Source: Bacteroidales bacterium
GTDB taxonomy: Bacteria > Bacteroidota > Bacteroidia > Bacteroidales > UBA932
DNA: 64,000 nucleotides
Direction of reading: 5' to 3'
Assembly (NCBI GenBank): GCA_017398335.1
Contig: JAFQGK010000006.1
Span: 1-64,000 of the forward strand
The position numbers and the translations under genes are program-made. Of the stretch, positions 41,415 through 50,517 are shown in pieces; position 1 is the stretch's first letter; every line of letters starts with the position of its first letter. The notes under the pieces were generated by a model, which was given only the letters and a program-made list of their open reading frames with translations, was not told where the DNA came from and made no database searches.

Positions 41415-42086
41415 ATGGAAACGATTCTAAGATTTCTCCGTCAGCTGGAGAAAAACAATAACAAACCGTGGTTCGATAGTCATAAGAACGAGTATAAGGA
41501 AGCTCGCGCACATTTCAATGTCCTGGTCGAGAAGCTTTTGGATGGTATTACTTCATTCGACCCTTCAATCAAGGGTGTCGGTGTGAACGACTGCACTTAC
41601 CGTATTTACAAGGATATGAGATTCTCCAAGGATGGGCTTCCTTACAAGAGCCATTTCGGAGCATTCATCGCCAAAGGAGGCAGGAAATCCGGTTACAGCG
41701 GATACTATTTTCATATAGGTACCGGCTCCGGTGACGAATATCCGTGCAGAAGCTTCCTTGCTGTGGGCAATTATTATACTGAGCCGAAAGTATTGAAAAT
41801 TCTCCGCGAGGACATAGAACTCGGAGGCGGTGATTTTGACCGGATCATAAAAAAACTGCATCCCTCCCTGTCCCTGGATCAGGATCAGAAACTCAAAAGA
41901 ATGCCTTTGGGATTTGATCCGGAGTCACCTTATATTGAGTACATCAAACTGAAGAACTTCTGCCTGTCAGGCAGTTTCGATGACAGTAATCTGAATATCA
42001 ATGAGATAGTTGAGATATTCAAAAGTGCCAAGCCCTTCCTTGACTACATTAACAGAGCAATAGAATACAGCAGAGAAGAATATTGA
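41415..42086 (+). CDS. DUF2461 (TIGR02453) family protein
   Basis: A 223-residue soluble protein with the family landmarks near the start (FLRQLEKNNNKPWFDSHKNE), the central YRIYKDMRFSKDGLPYKSHF and GYYFHIGTGSGDEYPCRSFL. The family is widespread and of unknown function. The gene ends five bases before the AlaX-like gene and probably shares its transcript. Confidence 0.88.
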   Translation: METILRFLRQLEKNNNKPWFDSHKNEYKEARAHFNVLVEKLLDGITSFDPSIKGVGVNDCTYRIYKDMRFSKDGLPYKSHFGAFIAKGGRKSGYSGYYFHIGTGSGDEYPCRSFLAVGNYYTEPKVLKILREDIELGGGDFDRIIKKLHPSLSLDQDQKLKRMPLGFDPESPYIEYIKLKNFCLSGSFDDSNLNINEIVEIFKSAKPFLDYINRAIEYSREEY

Positions 42087-42091
42087 TCAAT

Positions 42092-42563
42092 ATGGAAGAC
42101 CAGATAATTTTGAATGCCCACAACAAACTGGAACACGAGCAGTCGCATACTGCAGAACATTTGCTGAATGCGACGATGGTCAGGATGTTCGGCTGCCCAC
42201 GATCGAGAAATGCCCATGTCGAGCGCAAGAAGTCCAAGTGACTATATTCTGGATGTAGAACCGACTCCGGAACAGGTGGCTGAAGTAGAAGCGGAAGTCA
42301 ATAAGGCTATTGCCGCCAATCTTGAAGTGAAGATAGAATTCATGCCGCGTGAGCAAGCAGCGGAGATCGTGGATCTGAGCAAGCTTCCGGAAGATGCCTC
42401 ACAGACCCTCAGGATTGTCAGAATAGGGGATTACGATGCCTGTGCGTGTATCGGTGCCCACGTTAATAATACTTCAGAGATAGGCTCGTTCAAGATCATA
42501 AGCCACTCATACTCAGATGGTATCTGGAGGCTGAGATGGAAGGTTCTGCCTGCTGGGAAATAG
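42092..42563 (+). pseudogene. AlaX-like alanyl-tRNA editing protein, frameshifted
   Basis: Two frames together make one typical protein of about 155 residues. Frame one, from ATG, reads HEQSHTAEHLLNATMVRMFG and on to VERKKSK before TGA at 42239. It holds the first zinc motif HTAEH (HxxxH). Frame two, offset by +1, resumes at DYILDVEPTPEQVAEVEAEV and carries the second motif CIGAHV (CxxxH). The join needs one base skipped or two bases lost; no homopolymer is there. An intact protein would hydrolyse mischarged tRNA(Ala). Either a real inactivating frameshift, a sequencing error, or less likely programmed frameshifting at AAG-TGA-C. Confidence 0.75.
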
Positions 42564-42567
42564 GTCA

Positions 42568-43350
42568 TTACTGATCGAATAACCCAAGTTTCAGACAAGC
42601 ATTGAATATGCCGTCCTTATCAACGTCATCGGTTATAAGGTCTGCTTTTGCCTTCAGTTCGGGTACGGCATTGCCCATTGCTACATTTGTCCATTCTTCG
42701 CAGAACATGGACAGATCGTTATGTGCATCTCCGAATACGATGACATCGGACACTTCTGCTCCGAAATGACTCAATATCTGTCTTATGCCGTGGGCCTTGT
42801 CTGTCGGTTCGACAAATATGTATTCCTTGTCATATCTGCACCATGGAAGACGTTGCAATGATTCCAGTCCATATTCTTCAGGCTCGTAACATGCAATGTA
42901 TGCCTTATATATTACAGGATAGTCCGATGGATTCAGGCCTGCGACAACTCTTGACTTCATGTATCTGTCTTTCGTGAACTCTTCGAATCTGCTGTCAGGC
43001 GTCTGCCTTACAGTGGAATTGTCAGTCTGTATTCCCCATGGCATTCCTTTACGTTCGCACTCCATTATCAGATCGATTACATCGTCTCTGTTAAGAGGCT
43101 TGATTCCGAGAAGTTCCTTGTTGATAGTTATTCCGTAGCCGCCGTCACTGACCATATTGTCGAAGCCAAGCTCTTCCATGTAACTATATGCCATAGCTTG
43201 CGAGCGTCCTGTCGCAATGCAAAGGAAATGTCCTGCTTCTCTGAGCTTTTCAAGCGCCAGCCTGGTTGATGCTGGTACATAGCTCCGGTCGTGCGTGCCG
43301 GCACGCAATGTTCCGTCTATGTCGAAAAAGATGTATTTCGTCTTATTCAT
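42568..43350 (-). CDS. Cof-type HAD-IIB phosphatase
   Basis: About 260 residues from MNKTKYIFFDIDGTLRAG, which puts the first HAD motif (DIDGT, nucleophile Asp) near the N-terminus as usual; upstream in-frame ATGs would add up to 24 residues. Other motifs: LCIATGRSQAMAYSYM (motif II Thr), a motif III Lys in TDKAHG, and VFGDAHNDLSMF (motif IV). Type IIB caps mark phosphatases of sugar phosphates or nucleotides. It follows the sulfatase gene on the same strand. Confidence 0.87.
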   Translation of the reverse strand: MNKTKYIFFDIDGTLRAGTHDRSYVPASTRLALEKLREAGHFLCIATGRSQAMAYSYMEELGFDNMVSDGGYGITINKELLGIKPLNRDDVIDLIMECERKGMPWGIQTDNSTVRQTPDSRFEEFTKDRYMKSRVVAGLNPSDYPVIYKAYIACYEPEEYGLESLQRLPWCRYDKEYIFVEPTDKAHGIRQILSHFGAEVSDVIVFGDAHNDLSMFCEEWTNVAMGNAVPELKAKADLITDDVDKDGIFNACLKLGLFDQ

Positions 43351-43428
43351 GGTAAATTTCTTTTCCATCCTGCTTTCTTCTTCAAGTCTGTCAATTAGGT
43401 CCATTGTCCATGAAGCAGTCAATATTCA

Positions 43429-44982
43429 TTATGGAAATGTGATGTCAAGCTGGAAAGGTCTGTGGCCTGACGGAGTGTGGGATTCACGGATATGCTTCCA
43501 CATCTTCTCGACTATTTCCGGATATTCGCCTGCCAGATCATTCTCCTCTCGAGGATCTTCGTTGATGCGGTAAAGCTTCATTACATTGTTGCCGTCAGCC
43601 ACATCTGTTACAAGTCCCTTCCATTCTCCCATTCTAACACAGAGCCAGCCTCTGTCATTCTTGAATGGCGGAAATTCCCAATACAGATATTCATGCTCCT
43701 TCTGCTTCCTGCCTTTGAGCATCGGAAGGAAGGAGATTCCGTCTGTGTCCGGACATCTTACCTTTGCAATGTCACAAAGAGTAGGCATGACGTCAGGGAA
43801 ATATCCGATGTGGTCACTTACTTCCGGTGCAATCCTGTCGCCCCAGCTGACAATGAATGGCACGCGTATTCCTCCTTCGTGAAGAGACCTCTTGGTCCAG
43901 CCTCTGTCGCTTCGGAACGGAGCAGCGCAGTCAAACCAGTTTGTGCTTGTATATGCATTGTGTGTCGGGCCGTTGTCGCTTGAGAACATGATTATTGTGT
44001 TGTCATAGATTCCCAGTTCCTTCAGTTCCTCGACCAGTTTGCCTACCTGCATATCGAAATAGCTTATCATTGCGGCATATGTTGCCTTTGGATAACGGCA
44101 TGGAAAGTAGCCTTTTCCGTTGTAGACAGGTATTTCGGTGACATTGTACTGCTCTCCGAATTTCTTTACATAGTAGTCGACCATCTCATCAGGAGCCTGT
44201 AGAGCCGAATGAGGAAAGGTCGTCGTCCACATCAGGAAGAACTCGTTGTCGCGATTCTCCGTTATGAACGAACTTACTTCGTCGTACATTCTGTCCGGAC
44301 TGTAGTCATTTCCCTTGAAACGGGCATAACTGCTTGGCGAATATGGATCTTCTCCTTCGGCAAGTGCGCTGCTAAGCTCCATGAAAGGATTGTCCAGATA
44401 TTCTCTTTCAGCATTTCGGTACAGGAACATAGGGTAGTAGTTCTGAGCCATTCTCTGACACATATAGCCGTAGAACAGGTCGAATCCCATATCGTTAGGA
44501 GTGCTTTGAGAAGACGGTCCGCCAAGTCCCCATTTTCCTATCATGGATGTTTTGTAGCCTGCATCCTGCATGACGTTGGCCAGGGTTGTTGTGCCTGATT
44601 CAAGGGGTTTCTGACCTTCCAGGTCAGGATTGTCTATCATTGCGCGCAGCTTCCATACGTCACCTCTTTCCGTCAGTTCATCATTGCTGCGGATCTGAGC
44701 GTGTCCGGAGTGAAGTCCGGTCATCAGACAGCAGCGGGAAGGTGCAGACACCGGAGCACCCGCGTACATGTCTGTGAAAAGTATTCCATTTGATGCAAGT
44801 GCATCGATGTTAGGAGTCTCGATCTTGCTTTGTCCATAACATCCGAAGTCTCCATAGCCGGCGTCGTCCATCAGAATGAAGATTACATTAGGTCTATTTT
44901 CATTCTTCTGCCTTGCAGACGCCTCTTGAGGAATGATGGCTGCAGCACCTGCAGCCATCATCAATCCATATCTCATCCTCAT
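43429..44982 (-). CDS. Exported sulfatase, Ser-type (S1 family)
   Basis: A 517-residue protein with a short signal peptide (YGLMMAAGAAAIIPQEASA). Metal-binding Asp39-Asp40 are in IFILMDDAGYGDFGCYG; the formylglycine motif is S-A-P-S-R at Ser79 (PVSAPSRCCLMTGLHSGH), so maturation would use an anSME-type radical enzyme, not seen in the window. Further sites: GKWGLGGP (Lys) and FSSDNGPTHN (Asp-Asn). It releases sulfate from sulfated glycans or aryl esters in the periplasm. It lies three bases after the AraM-like gene. Confidence 0.9.
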   Translation of the reverse strand: MRMRYGLMMAAGAAAIIPQEASARQKNENRPNVIFILMDDAGYGDFGCYGQSKIETPNIDALASNGILFTDMYAGAPVSAPSRCCLMTGLHSGHAQIRSNDELTERGDVWKLRAMIDNPDLEGQKPLESGTTTLANVMQDAGYKTSMIGKWGLGGPSSQSTPNDMGFDLFYGYMCQRMAQNYYPMFLYRNAEREYLDNPFMELSSALAEGEDPYSPSSYARFKGNDYSPDRMYDEVSSFITENRDNEFFLMWTTTFPHSALQAPDEMVDYYVKKFGEQYNVTEIPVYNGKGYFPCRYPKATYAAMISYFDMQVGKLVEELKELGIYDNTIIMFSSDNGPTHNAYTSTNWFDCAAPFRSDRGWTKRSLHEGGIRVPFIVSWGDRIAPEVSDHIGYFPDVMPTLCDIAKVRCPDTDGISFLPMLKGRKQKEHEYLYWEFPPFKNDRGWLCVRMGEWKGLVTDVADGNNVMKLYRINEDPREENDLAGEYPEIVEKMWKHIRESHTPSGHRPFQLDITFP

Positions 44983-44985
44983 TGA

Positions 44986-46326
44986 TTATGCAATTTCCCA
45001 AATACCACCCTTGCCGAAGAGATAGTCTTCCACCTCTTTCATCATGCAGCAGCGGTAAACGACGTCAATGTTTGCGAAACGGCTTCTCATATACGGAATG
45101 TATGAGAATGTCTTGCGGAGTCTTTCCCTGCTGACACCGATATGCTCAGGTTCGTAAGGCGCACCTACCAGCTTCAGCTTTTCATGAACATCTGCGAATG
45201 GAATGATCTGGTTCTGAATCTTTTCCTTCCACTCCGGCCATGCTTTCTTAAGTGCTTCCAGCTGGGCTCTGAGGCCTTCCTTATCCACATATTTGTCCTT
45301 AGCTTCCTTGAGGCCGCGGGCAAGATGTCCCGGCATTCCGGCGAAAACTTCCTGAATCTCTTTCTCCTGCTCTTCCCATGACTTCCATGCTTCAACACAT
45401 TTGTCAACATCGAGATTCTCGATATCCTTCTTCAGAAGGAATTCAATGATGGCTGTAGATACAAGTGTTCCGATACCGACCTTGAAACCGTGTGATACGT
45501 GCTTGCCCTCGAAGCAGAGGTCTTCCATATCCCAGCAGTGAGAGAACTGATGCTCTGTACCTGAAGCCGGACGGCTTGACTGATATGCCTGCATGGCGAA
45601 ACCGCTCATCAGAAGTCCTTCGGCGAGAAGTTCTGTCATCTTTACATCTCCCTCATGTACTGCGGCAGGAGCTGAGAGTGACTCTCTGAGTCCGTCCTGT
45701 ACGAGATCCCATGAGAACTGGTCGATCTTTTCGCTGCCCATGATGTCAGCCAGCATCCAGTCTGCGCCTGCAGGAATCTTTGCGATAAGGTCTGCATATC
45801 CTGAAGCAGCAAGCTCCTTCGGTGCATCAGCTGCAATAAGCGGATCCATTACGAATCCGTATGGTGCAGGGCAGTCAACGGTCTGCTTGTTGCCGTCAAT
45901 GGTGATTGAAGAACCGAATGCAGTGTATCCGTCCATCGAAGCAGCTGTGCCGACGCACATGTATTTCTTTCCTGTAATATGAGAAACGTATTTTGTAAGG
46001 TCGTTCAATACTCCTGATCCCACTGCAATTGCTATTGCATCAGTATTTTCCAGCACAGCCTTGAGCTGCTCCACATATGACCATTCTGCGTAAAGATCCG
46101 GATCGTCGAAGATAAAGGCTTTGTCTGTAGGGATCCCTGCATCGTCAAGGGCTTTCTGAACAGTCTTACCTGCAACCCTCCATGTGTTTGTGTCAGCAAC
46201 GATGATTGCCTTTTTGCCAGGGAAAAGCTGATTGAAGAGCTCTGGTGTGCGTAAGGTCGCACCTTCTCCGATAATTGCTCCTTTTGTGTCTGTGGTGCGC
46301 TGAAGCGCGTTTTCTACCTTATTCAT
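44986..46326 (-). CDS. sn-glycerol-1-phosphate dehydrogenase-like protein (AraM/EgsA family)
   Basis: A 446-residue metal-dependent dehydrogenase of the iron-alcohol-dehydrogenase-like fold. The NAD(P) site is IAIAVGSGVLNDLTKYVSHI, then GTAASMDGYTAFGSSITIDG; metal ligands are expected from an Asp near ASGYADLIAKIPAGADW and His residues in SGTEHQFSHCWD and HVSHGFKVGIG. It is longer than archaeal G1PDH (about 350) by a C-terminal extension, as in bacterial AraM. The reaction would be dihydroxyacetone phosphate to glycerol-1-phosphate. It lies between metallophosphatase and sulfatase genes. Confidence 0.8.
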   Translation of the reverse strand: MNKVENALQRTTDTKGAIIGEGATLRTPELFNQLFPGKKAIIVADTNTWRVAGKTVQKALDDAGIPTDKAFIFDDPDLYAEWSYVEQLKAVLENTDAIAIAVGSGVLNDLTKYVSHITGKKYMCVGTAASMDGYTAFGSSITIDGNKQTVDCPAPYGFVMDPLIAADAPKELAASGYADLIAKIPAGADWMLADIMGSEKIDQFSWDLVQDGLRESLSAPAAVHEGDVKMTELLAEGLLMSGFAMQAYQSSRPASGTEHQFSHCWDMEDLCFEGKHVSHGFKVGIGTLVSTAIIEFLLKKDIENLDVDKCVEAWKSWEEQEKEIQEVFAGMPGHLARGLKEAKDKYVDKEGLRAQLEALKKAWPEWKEKIQNQIIPFADVHEKLKLVGAPYEPEHIGVSRERLRKTFSYIPYMRSRFANIDVVYRCCMMKEVEDYLFGKGGIWEIA

Positions 46327-46345
46327 ATATTATATGGTTTAAATT

Positions 46346-47533
46346 TTACTTCTTATATGAGCCCGGCTTGAAGTTCAATGTCTTTACAACCTTCTCCTCG
46401 TCGATGAATTCAAGCTTGATGTCATCAGCAGTGACGGTTGCATCCATTCTCTTGAGATTCGGATTGCAGACAACAGGGAAGTTGGCAGATGTCGTACCCG
46501 GCTTGTCGTACCTGAACTGGTGGATATGTCCGCAGAGCATAAGGTCGATGCCGGCTTCGTTCAGTACAGGAACAAGGTATTTGCTGATTGTAGCCTGACC
46601 ATGCCATCCGTTATCCTTCGGGTCCATATGGCAGAATACGATCCTGGTCTTTGCATTGAGGAACTCCTCGCTCTTGACCACCTGCTTCAGCCATTCGGCC
46701 TCTTCCTTTACATAATCTTCCGTGATCATTATGCCGAGATTGCGGATGTCGGAATCGTGCTTGTCTTCGCCACCGTCAAGAACGATAAAGAAATGATCAC
46801 CGTAATTGTATGAATAATAAGTCTTTCCGGTCGGTGTTTCCATGTATTCAAGCCATTTGAGTGCGGCATTTCCGCGATACTCGTGGTTTCCTCTTACAAA
46901 CATGATCGGAGTGCCTGAACCGAAGAGCTTGGATGCGGATTTCAGGTAGTGGGTCATTATTCCTTCCTCGTCGTCATTTGCCGATGTCATATCACCGTTG
47001 AAGCATACGAAATCATATTTTCCCATTGCGTCTGGGAAGAGTGTCCTGAAAACAGAGTCGCTTTCGTGCATGTCATTGACCATGGCGAACTTCACTTCGT
47101 CATATTCAGGGGAGAGGGTTGTCACCTTGGTGATGTTGCGTCTTACTTCATTTCCCCAGCCAGCGGTAAGGGCTATGTGCTTTCTGTTTTCTGCAGCGAT
47201 CACACCGTTCATAAGGATTCTGTAACGATATGTGGTGCCGGGCTCCAGACCGGTTACCGTCACTTTATGCAGCTTGGTGATAGGACGCCTGCCTAATCCT
47301 CTGGTATCATAGTATTTAGGTCTATCGGAATTGTAGAAATGCGTATCATCGTCCGGTGCAATCTCTACCCATGAAATTGCATCCATATTCGTTGTCCATA
47401 CAACGGTGAAACTTGTCTCTGTCACATTCTGAAGGTACGGACCTCCAGTAAGTTTCACACTCGGAGTTTCCTGTCCGTACGACAGGACTGCAGCAACTGT
47501 AGCAATCAAAATGGAAAGGATGATTTTTTTCAT
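46346..47533 (-). CDS. Exported metallophosphoesterase (purple acid phosphatase-like)
   Basis: 395 residues from MKKIILSILIATVAAVLSYG, a clear signal peptide; 13 upstream codons are unlikely. Residues about 25-115 are a fibronectin-like N-terminal domain (GGPYLQNVTETSFTVVWTTN ... GLEPGTTYRYRI). The metallophosphatase core carries VNDMHESD, CFNGDMTSAND, FVRGNHEYRG, VFCHMDPKDNG and LCGHIHQFRYD, that is, all five metal-binding blocks. It probably acts in the periplasm on phosphomonoesters. First gene of the leftward group with AraM, sulfatase and HAD phosphatase. Confidence 0.87.
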   Translation of the reverse strand: MKKIILSILIATVAAVLSYGQETPSVKLTGGPYLQNVTETSFTVVWTTNMDAISWVEIAPDDDTHFYNSDRPKYYDTRGLGRRPITKLHKVTVTGLEPGTTYRYRILMNGVIAAENRKHIALTAGWGNEVRRNITKVTTLSPEYDEVKFAMVNDMHESDSVFRTLFPDAMGKYDFVCFNGDMTSANDDEEGIMTHYLKSASKLFGSGTPIMFVRGNHEYRGNAALKWLEYMETPTGKTYYSYNYGDHFFIVLDGGEDKHDSDIRNLGIMITEDYVKEEAEWLKQVVKSEEFLNAKTRIVFCHMDPKDNGWHGQATISKYLVPVLNEAGIDLMLCGHIHQFRYDKPGTTSANFPVVCNPNLKRMDATVTADDIKLEFIDEEKVVKTLNFKPGSYKK

Positions 47534-47561
47534 GTCTGATGTGGTTATATTAATTATTCGA

Positions 47562-47569
47562 CAAATATA
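47562..47569 (-). promoter_or_regulatory. Candidate -7 box for metallophosphatase operon
   Basis: TATATTTG on the minus strand, 29-36 nt before the chosen ATG; exact consensus. No strong -33. It faces away from the cytochrome gene promoter. Confidence 0.45.
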
Positions 47570-47603
47570 CACAAAAATATATTAAGGATATCCTGAAAAT
47601 TCG

Positions 47604-47611
47604 TACATTTG
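47604..47611 (+). promoter_or_regulatory. Candidate -7 box for cytochrome-SUMF1 operon
   Basis: TACATTTG followed by CTT, 21 nt before the chosen ATG at 47633; this placement also argues against the ATG at 47609. Confidence 0.5.
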
Positions 47612-47632
47612 CTTGGATATAATAACTGTTTT

Positions 47633-49156
47633 ATGAAAACATCCTCAAAGACTCATTTTCTTGCATTATTGGCCGGTATCGTGGCAGGTGTGTCACTGAT
47701 GATAGTTTTCAATACTGCATGGACAAGGAGTTCCTCAAATGAATCCTGTATGTCCTGCCATGCTCATCCGGAGTCAGATGCCAGTTGGAAACAGTCATAT
47801 CATTATAATAACGGCAGCGGTACGATGACTGAATGTGCAGCCTGCCATCTTCCTCCGAAAGGTACTGTGAAATATGCTGCGGCCAAGGCGAAGATCGGAG
47901 CCAAGGATATATGGGCATATGTCACAAAAGATCTCGAAAGTATTGACTGGGATTCGAAAGGTGAACTTGAGCACGCTCAGACAATCGTCTATAACGAATC
48001 CTGCGTGGCATGTCACGTCAACCTGTTTCCGGAAGGAATCACCGATGACGGAATCACGGCCCACCTGTATTACGAGGACAATGTAGAGAAACTTGATCTG
48101 CAATGTATCAGCTGCCATCTGGATGCCGGACATTATAATCCGAACTATAAGCATGGTACTTTGAAAGATGCTCCCAAACTCTCAGGTGTCATCTACGAAA
48201 AGGCGGCAGAAGTCACTGAATTCAGGAATTTTACTGAAACCGTTCCCGGTTCTACTGCTGCAATCAGCATGATTGCGGTTCCCGGAGGAGAATTCTACAT
48301 CGGCAGCCCAGAAGACGAGCCTTTCCGTAAGGCTGACGAGGGCCCGAGAAAGATGGTGAAAGTCTCTCCGTTCTTCATGGGTGAAGTGGAAGTTACATGG
48401 AACCAGTTCTGGGCATTCTATTCCGAGACAATGTCGGAAGGAAGGACTCCGCCAAGCGTCATATATGCCAACAATACAAGAGAAGATATAGATGCTGTCA
48501 GCGGCCCGACTCCTCCGTTCGGTATTCCTGATCAGGGATGGGGAATGGGAGACCGCCCTGCCATCACAATGACCCATTATGCTGCTGAAACATTCTGTCA
48601 GTGGCTTTCGCTGAAGACAGGACGTCACTATCGCCTGCCTACTGAGGCAGAGTGGGAGTATGCGGCAAGAGGTGGCACAGATACGCCTTACTTCTTTGAA
48701 GGAAACCCTAAGAAGTTCTCTGAGAAAGGCTTTCTTAAAGGAATATTCAAACCGGATACAACCGGTATAGACGGCTATGTAGTCTATGCTCTCAACAGTT
48801 CAAACCGCTCTCAGGAGCCGTCAGAGGTCAAAGCTAATCCTTTCGGTCTGAAGAATATGCTTGGAAATGTTCTTGAGTACTGTTCCGACTATTACGCAGA
48901 AGATGCTTATGCCAACCTGGATGAAGGTGAACTTGACCCGAAAGGGCCGTCAGAAGGTGAGGAATATGTGGTGCGTGGCGGCTTGTACAACAGTGATGCA
49001 TCTGATTTACGATGTGCGGCCAGATCATGCACCAACCATGAAGACTGGCTCAAGACCGATCCGCAGAATCCTAAGAGCATCTGGTGGTATTCGGATATGA
49101 AGGGAATTGGATTCAGGGTTGTTTGCGATGTTCCGGAAAATATTGATATCAAATAA
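47633..49156 (+). CDS. Tetraheme cytochrome c (NapC/NirT-like) fused to a SUMF1-like domain
   Basis: 507 residues from MKTSSKTHFLALLAGIVAGV. The N-terminal hydrophobic helix is probably a membrane anchor. Residues about 35-180 hold four heme sites: CMSCH, CAACH, CVACH and CISCH. Residues about 205-500 are a formylglycine-generating-enzyme/SUMF1-type domain (MIAVPGGEFYIGSPEDEPF, RLPTEAEWEYAARGG, NPFGLKNMLGNVLEY, YVVRGGLYNSDASDLRCAAR, GIGFRVV). The Cys pair needed for formylglycine formation is absent (GGLYNSDASD instead), so it is probably not a sulfatase activator. The protein may pass electrons between quinol and a periplasmic partner. The next two genes encode exported sugar-active proteins. 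Confidence 0.85.
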   Translation: MKTSSKTHFLALLAGIVAGVSLMIVFNTAWTRSSSNESCMSCHAHPESDASWKQSYHYNNGSGTMTECAACHLPPKGTVKYAAAKAKIGAKDIWAYVTKDLESIDWDSKGELEHAQTIVYNESCVACHVNLFPEGITDDGITAHLYYEDNVEKLDLQCISCHLDAGHYNPNYKHGTLKDAPKLSGVIYEKAAEVTEFRNFTETVPGSTAAISMIAVPGGEFYIGSPEDEPFRKADEGPRKMVKVSPFFMGEVEVTWNQFWAFYSETMSEGRTPPSVIYANNTREDIDAVSGPTPPFGIPDQGWGMGDRPAITMTHYAAETFCQWLSLKTGRHYRLPTEAEWEYAARGGTDTPYFFEGNPKKFSEKGFLKGIFKPDTTGIDGYVVYALNSSNRSQEPSEVKANPFGLKNMLGNVLEYCSDYYAEDAYANLDEGELDPKGPSEGEEYVVRGGLYNSDASDLRCAARSCTNHEDWLKTDPQNPKSIWWYSDMKGIGFRVVCDVPENIDIK

Positions 49157-49171
49157 CTTAACACTATAAAA

Positions 49172-50515
49172 ATGGCAAATAAGGAAATTAACAGAAGAGA
49201 CTTCCTGCAGATGTCCGGCATGCTTGGACTTGGAATTGCAGGAGCTTCCACACTGCTTTCTTCATGCAGTCCTAAACAGAAACCTCTCAGAGAGGCAGGT
49301 ACTTATTATATACCTGAACTTCCAGACAAAGCTATCGATGGAAAAGAGATCAAGGTCGGAGTGATCGGTTGCGGTGGCAGAGGATCAGGCGCCGTCAAGA
49401 ATGTCTTCGCTGCGGCTGACAATGTGAAGATAGTTGCTTTGGGAGACACATTTGCGGATAGACTTGAGAAACTTCGCGCAAATATCAAGGAAAATTATGG
49501 TCAGGAAATTCCTGATGAGAACTGTTTTGTAGGATTTGATTCGTATAAGAATGTCATTGATGCAGGTGTTGATTATGTAATCTGCACCGCGCCCCCTGTA
49601 TTCCGTCCGGATCATTTCAAATATGCAACAGAAAAAGGCGTTCACTCATTCCTTGAGAAACCGATTGCAGTCGATCCGAAGGGCTACAGGACAGTGATGG
49701 CTACTGCCAGACAGGCAAAGGCAAAGAATCTTGTGGTTGTCTGCGGAACACAGAGACATCATCAGCGTCCGTATGTTCAGGCATTTGAAAAGATTTCTCA
49801 GGGTATGATCGGAGAGATCACAGGAGGAAACGTATATTGGAATCAGGGAATGCTCTGGTACAAGAACCGCGAGAAGGGATGGAGTGATATGGAGTGGATG
49901 ATCCGCGACTGGGTGAACTGGAAATGGCTTTCAGGTGACCACATCGTTGAGCAGCATGTCCACAATATCGATGTATTCCTTTGGATGTCAGGCCTTAAGG
50001 TTGCCAAGGCTACCGGTTTCGGAGCTCGTCACAGAAGAATTACAGGAGACCAGTACGATATGTTCAGCATTGATTTCGAATGCGAGAACGGCGTACATTT
50101 CCACAGCATGTGCCGCCAGATCGATGGCTGCAGCAATATGGTAGCAGAGGAAGTGTTCGGAACAAAGGGATCATGGAACAGCAGGGACCATGAAATCAAG
50201 GATCTCCAAGGTAACGTAATCTGGAAATATGACAAGGAAGCTGAGGAGGCGCTCTTCGAACAGCACAATCCATATGTTCTAGAGCACGTTGATGCAATCA
50301 ACCATATCCGTAAAGGAGAGGGACTTGACGAAGCTACCGATTGCGCAGTGTCATGCCTTGCCGGAATCATGGGCCGTGAGTCAGCATACACCGGAAATAC
50401 AGTGACTTGGGATGAAATGAGCCAGTCTGATCTGGATTATATGCCGGCAGAACTCAAGATTGGCCCTATGGATATGTCAGACTATGTCCTCAAGACACCT
50501 GGAACAGCTAAATAA
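49172..50515 (+). CDS. Exported Gfo/Idh/MocA family oxidoreductase
   Basis: A 447-residue protein. The N-terminus has a Tat-type signal (NRRDFLQMSGMLGLGIAGAS) ending in a lipobox-like LLSSC. Then an NAD(P)-binding Rossmann domain (VGVIGCGGRGSGAVKNVF) with FLEKPIAVD holding the conserved EKP motif, and the second domain with WNWKWLSGDHIVEQHVHNID. The family oxidises sugars or inositols with a nicotinamide cofactor that is usually tightly bound in exported members. The operon with a multiheme cytochrome and an isomerase suggests periplasmic sugar oxidation. Confidence 0.88.
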   Translation: MANKEINRRDFLQMSGMLGLGIAGASTLLSSCSPKQKPLREAGTYYIPELPDKAIDGKEIKVGVIGCGGRGSGAVKNVFAAADNVKIVALGDTFADRLEKLRANIKENYGQEIPDENCFVGFDSYKNVIDAGVDYVICTAPPVFRPDHFKYATEKGVHSFLEKPIAVDPKGYRTVMATARQAKAKNLVVVCGTQRHHQRPYVQAFEKISQGMIGEITGGNVYWNQGMLWYKNREKGWSDMEWMIRDWVNWKWLSGDHIVEQHVHNIDVFLWMSGLKVAKATGFGARHRRITGDQYDMFSIDFECENGVHFHSMCRQIDGCSNMVAEEVFGTKGSWNSRDHEIKDLQGNVIWKYDKEAEEALFEQHNPYVLEHVDAINHIRKGEGLDEATDCAVSCLAGIMGRESAYTGNTVTWDEMSQSDLDYMPAELKIGPMDMSDYVLKTPGTAK

Positions 50516-50517
50516 TC

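Noticed and set aside
42239..42241. TGA in the AlaX-like gene as a selenocysteine codon
   Set aside because: Reading through in the same frame soon meets another TGA and does not yield the second half of the family; the continuation is in the +1 frame.
47633..49156. Calling the cytochrome fusion a formylglycine-generating (sulfatase-activating) enzyme
   Set aside because: The Cys pair of FGE is not present in the RGGLYNSDASDLRC region, and the sulfatases nearby are Ser-type, which need an anSME-type enzyme.
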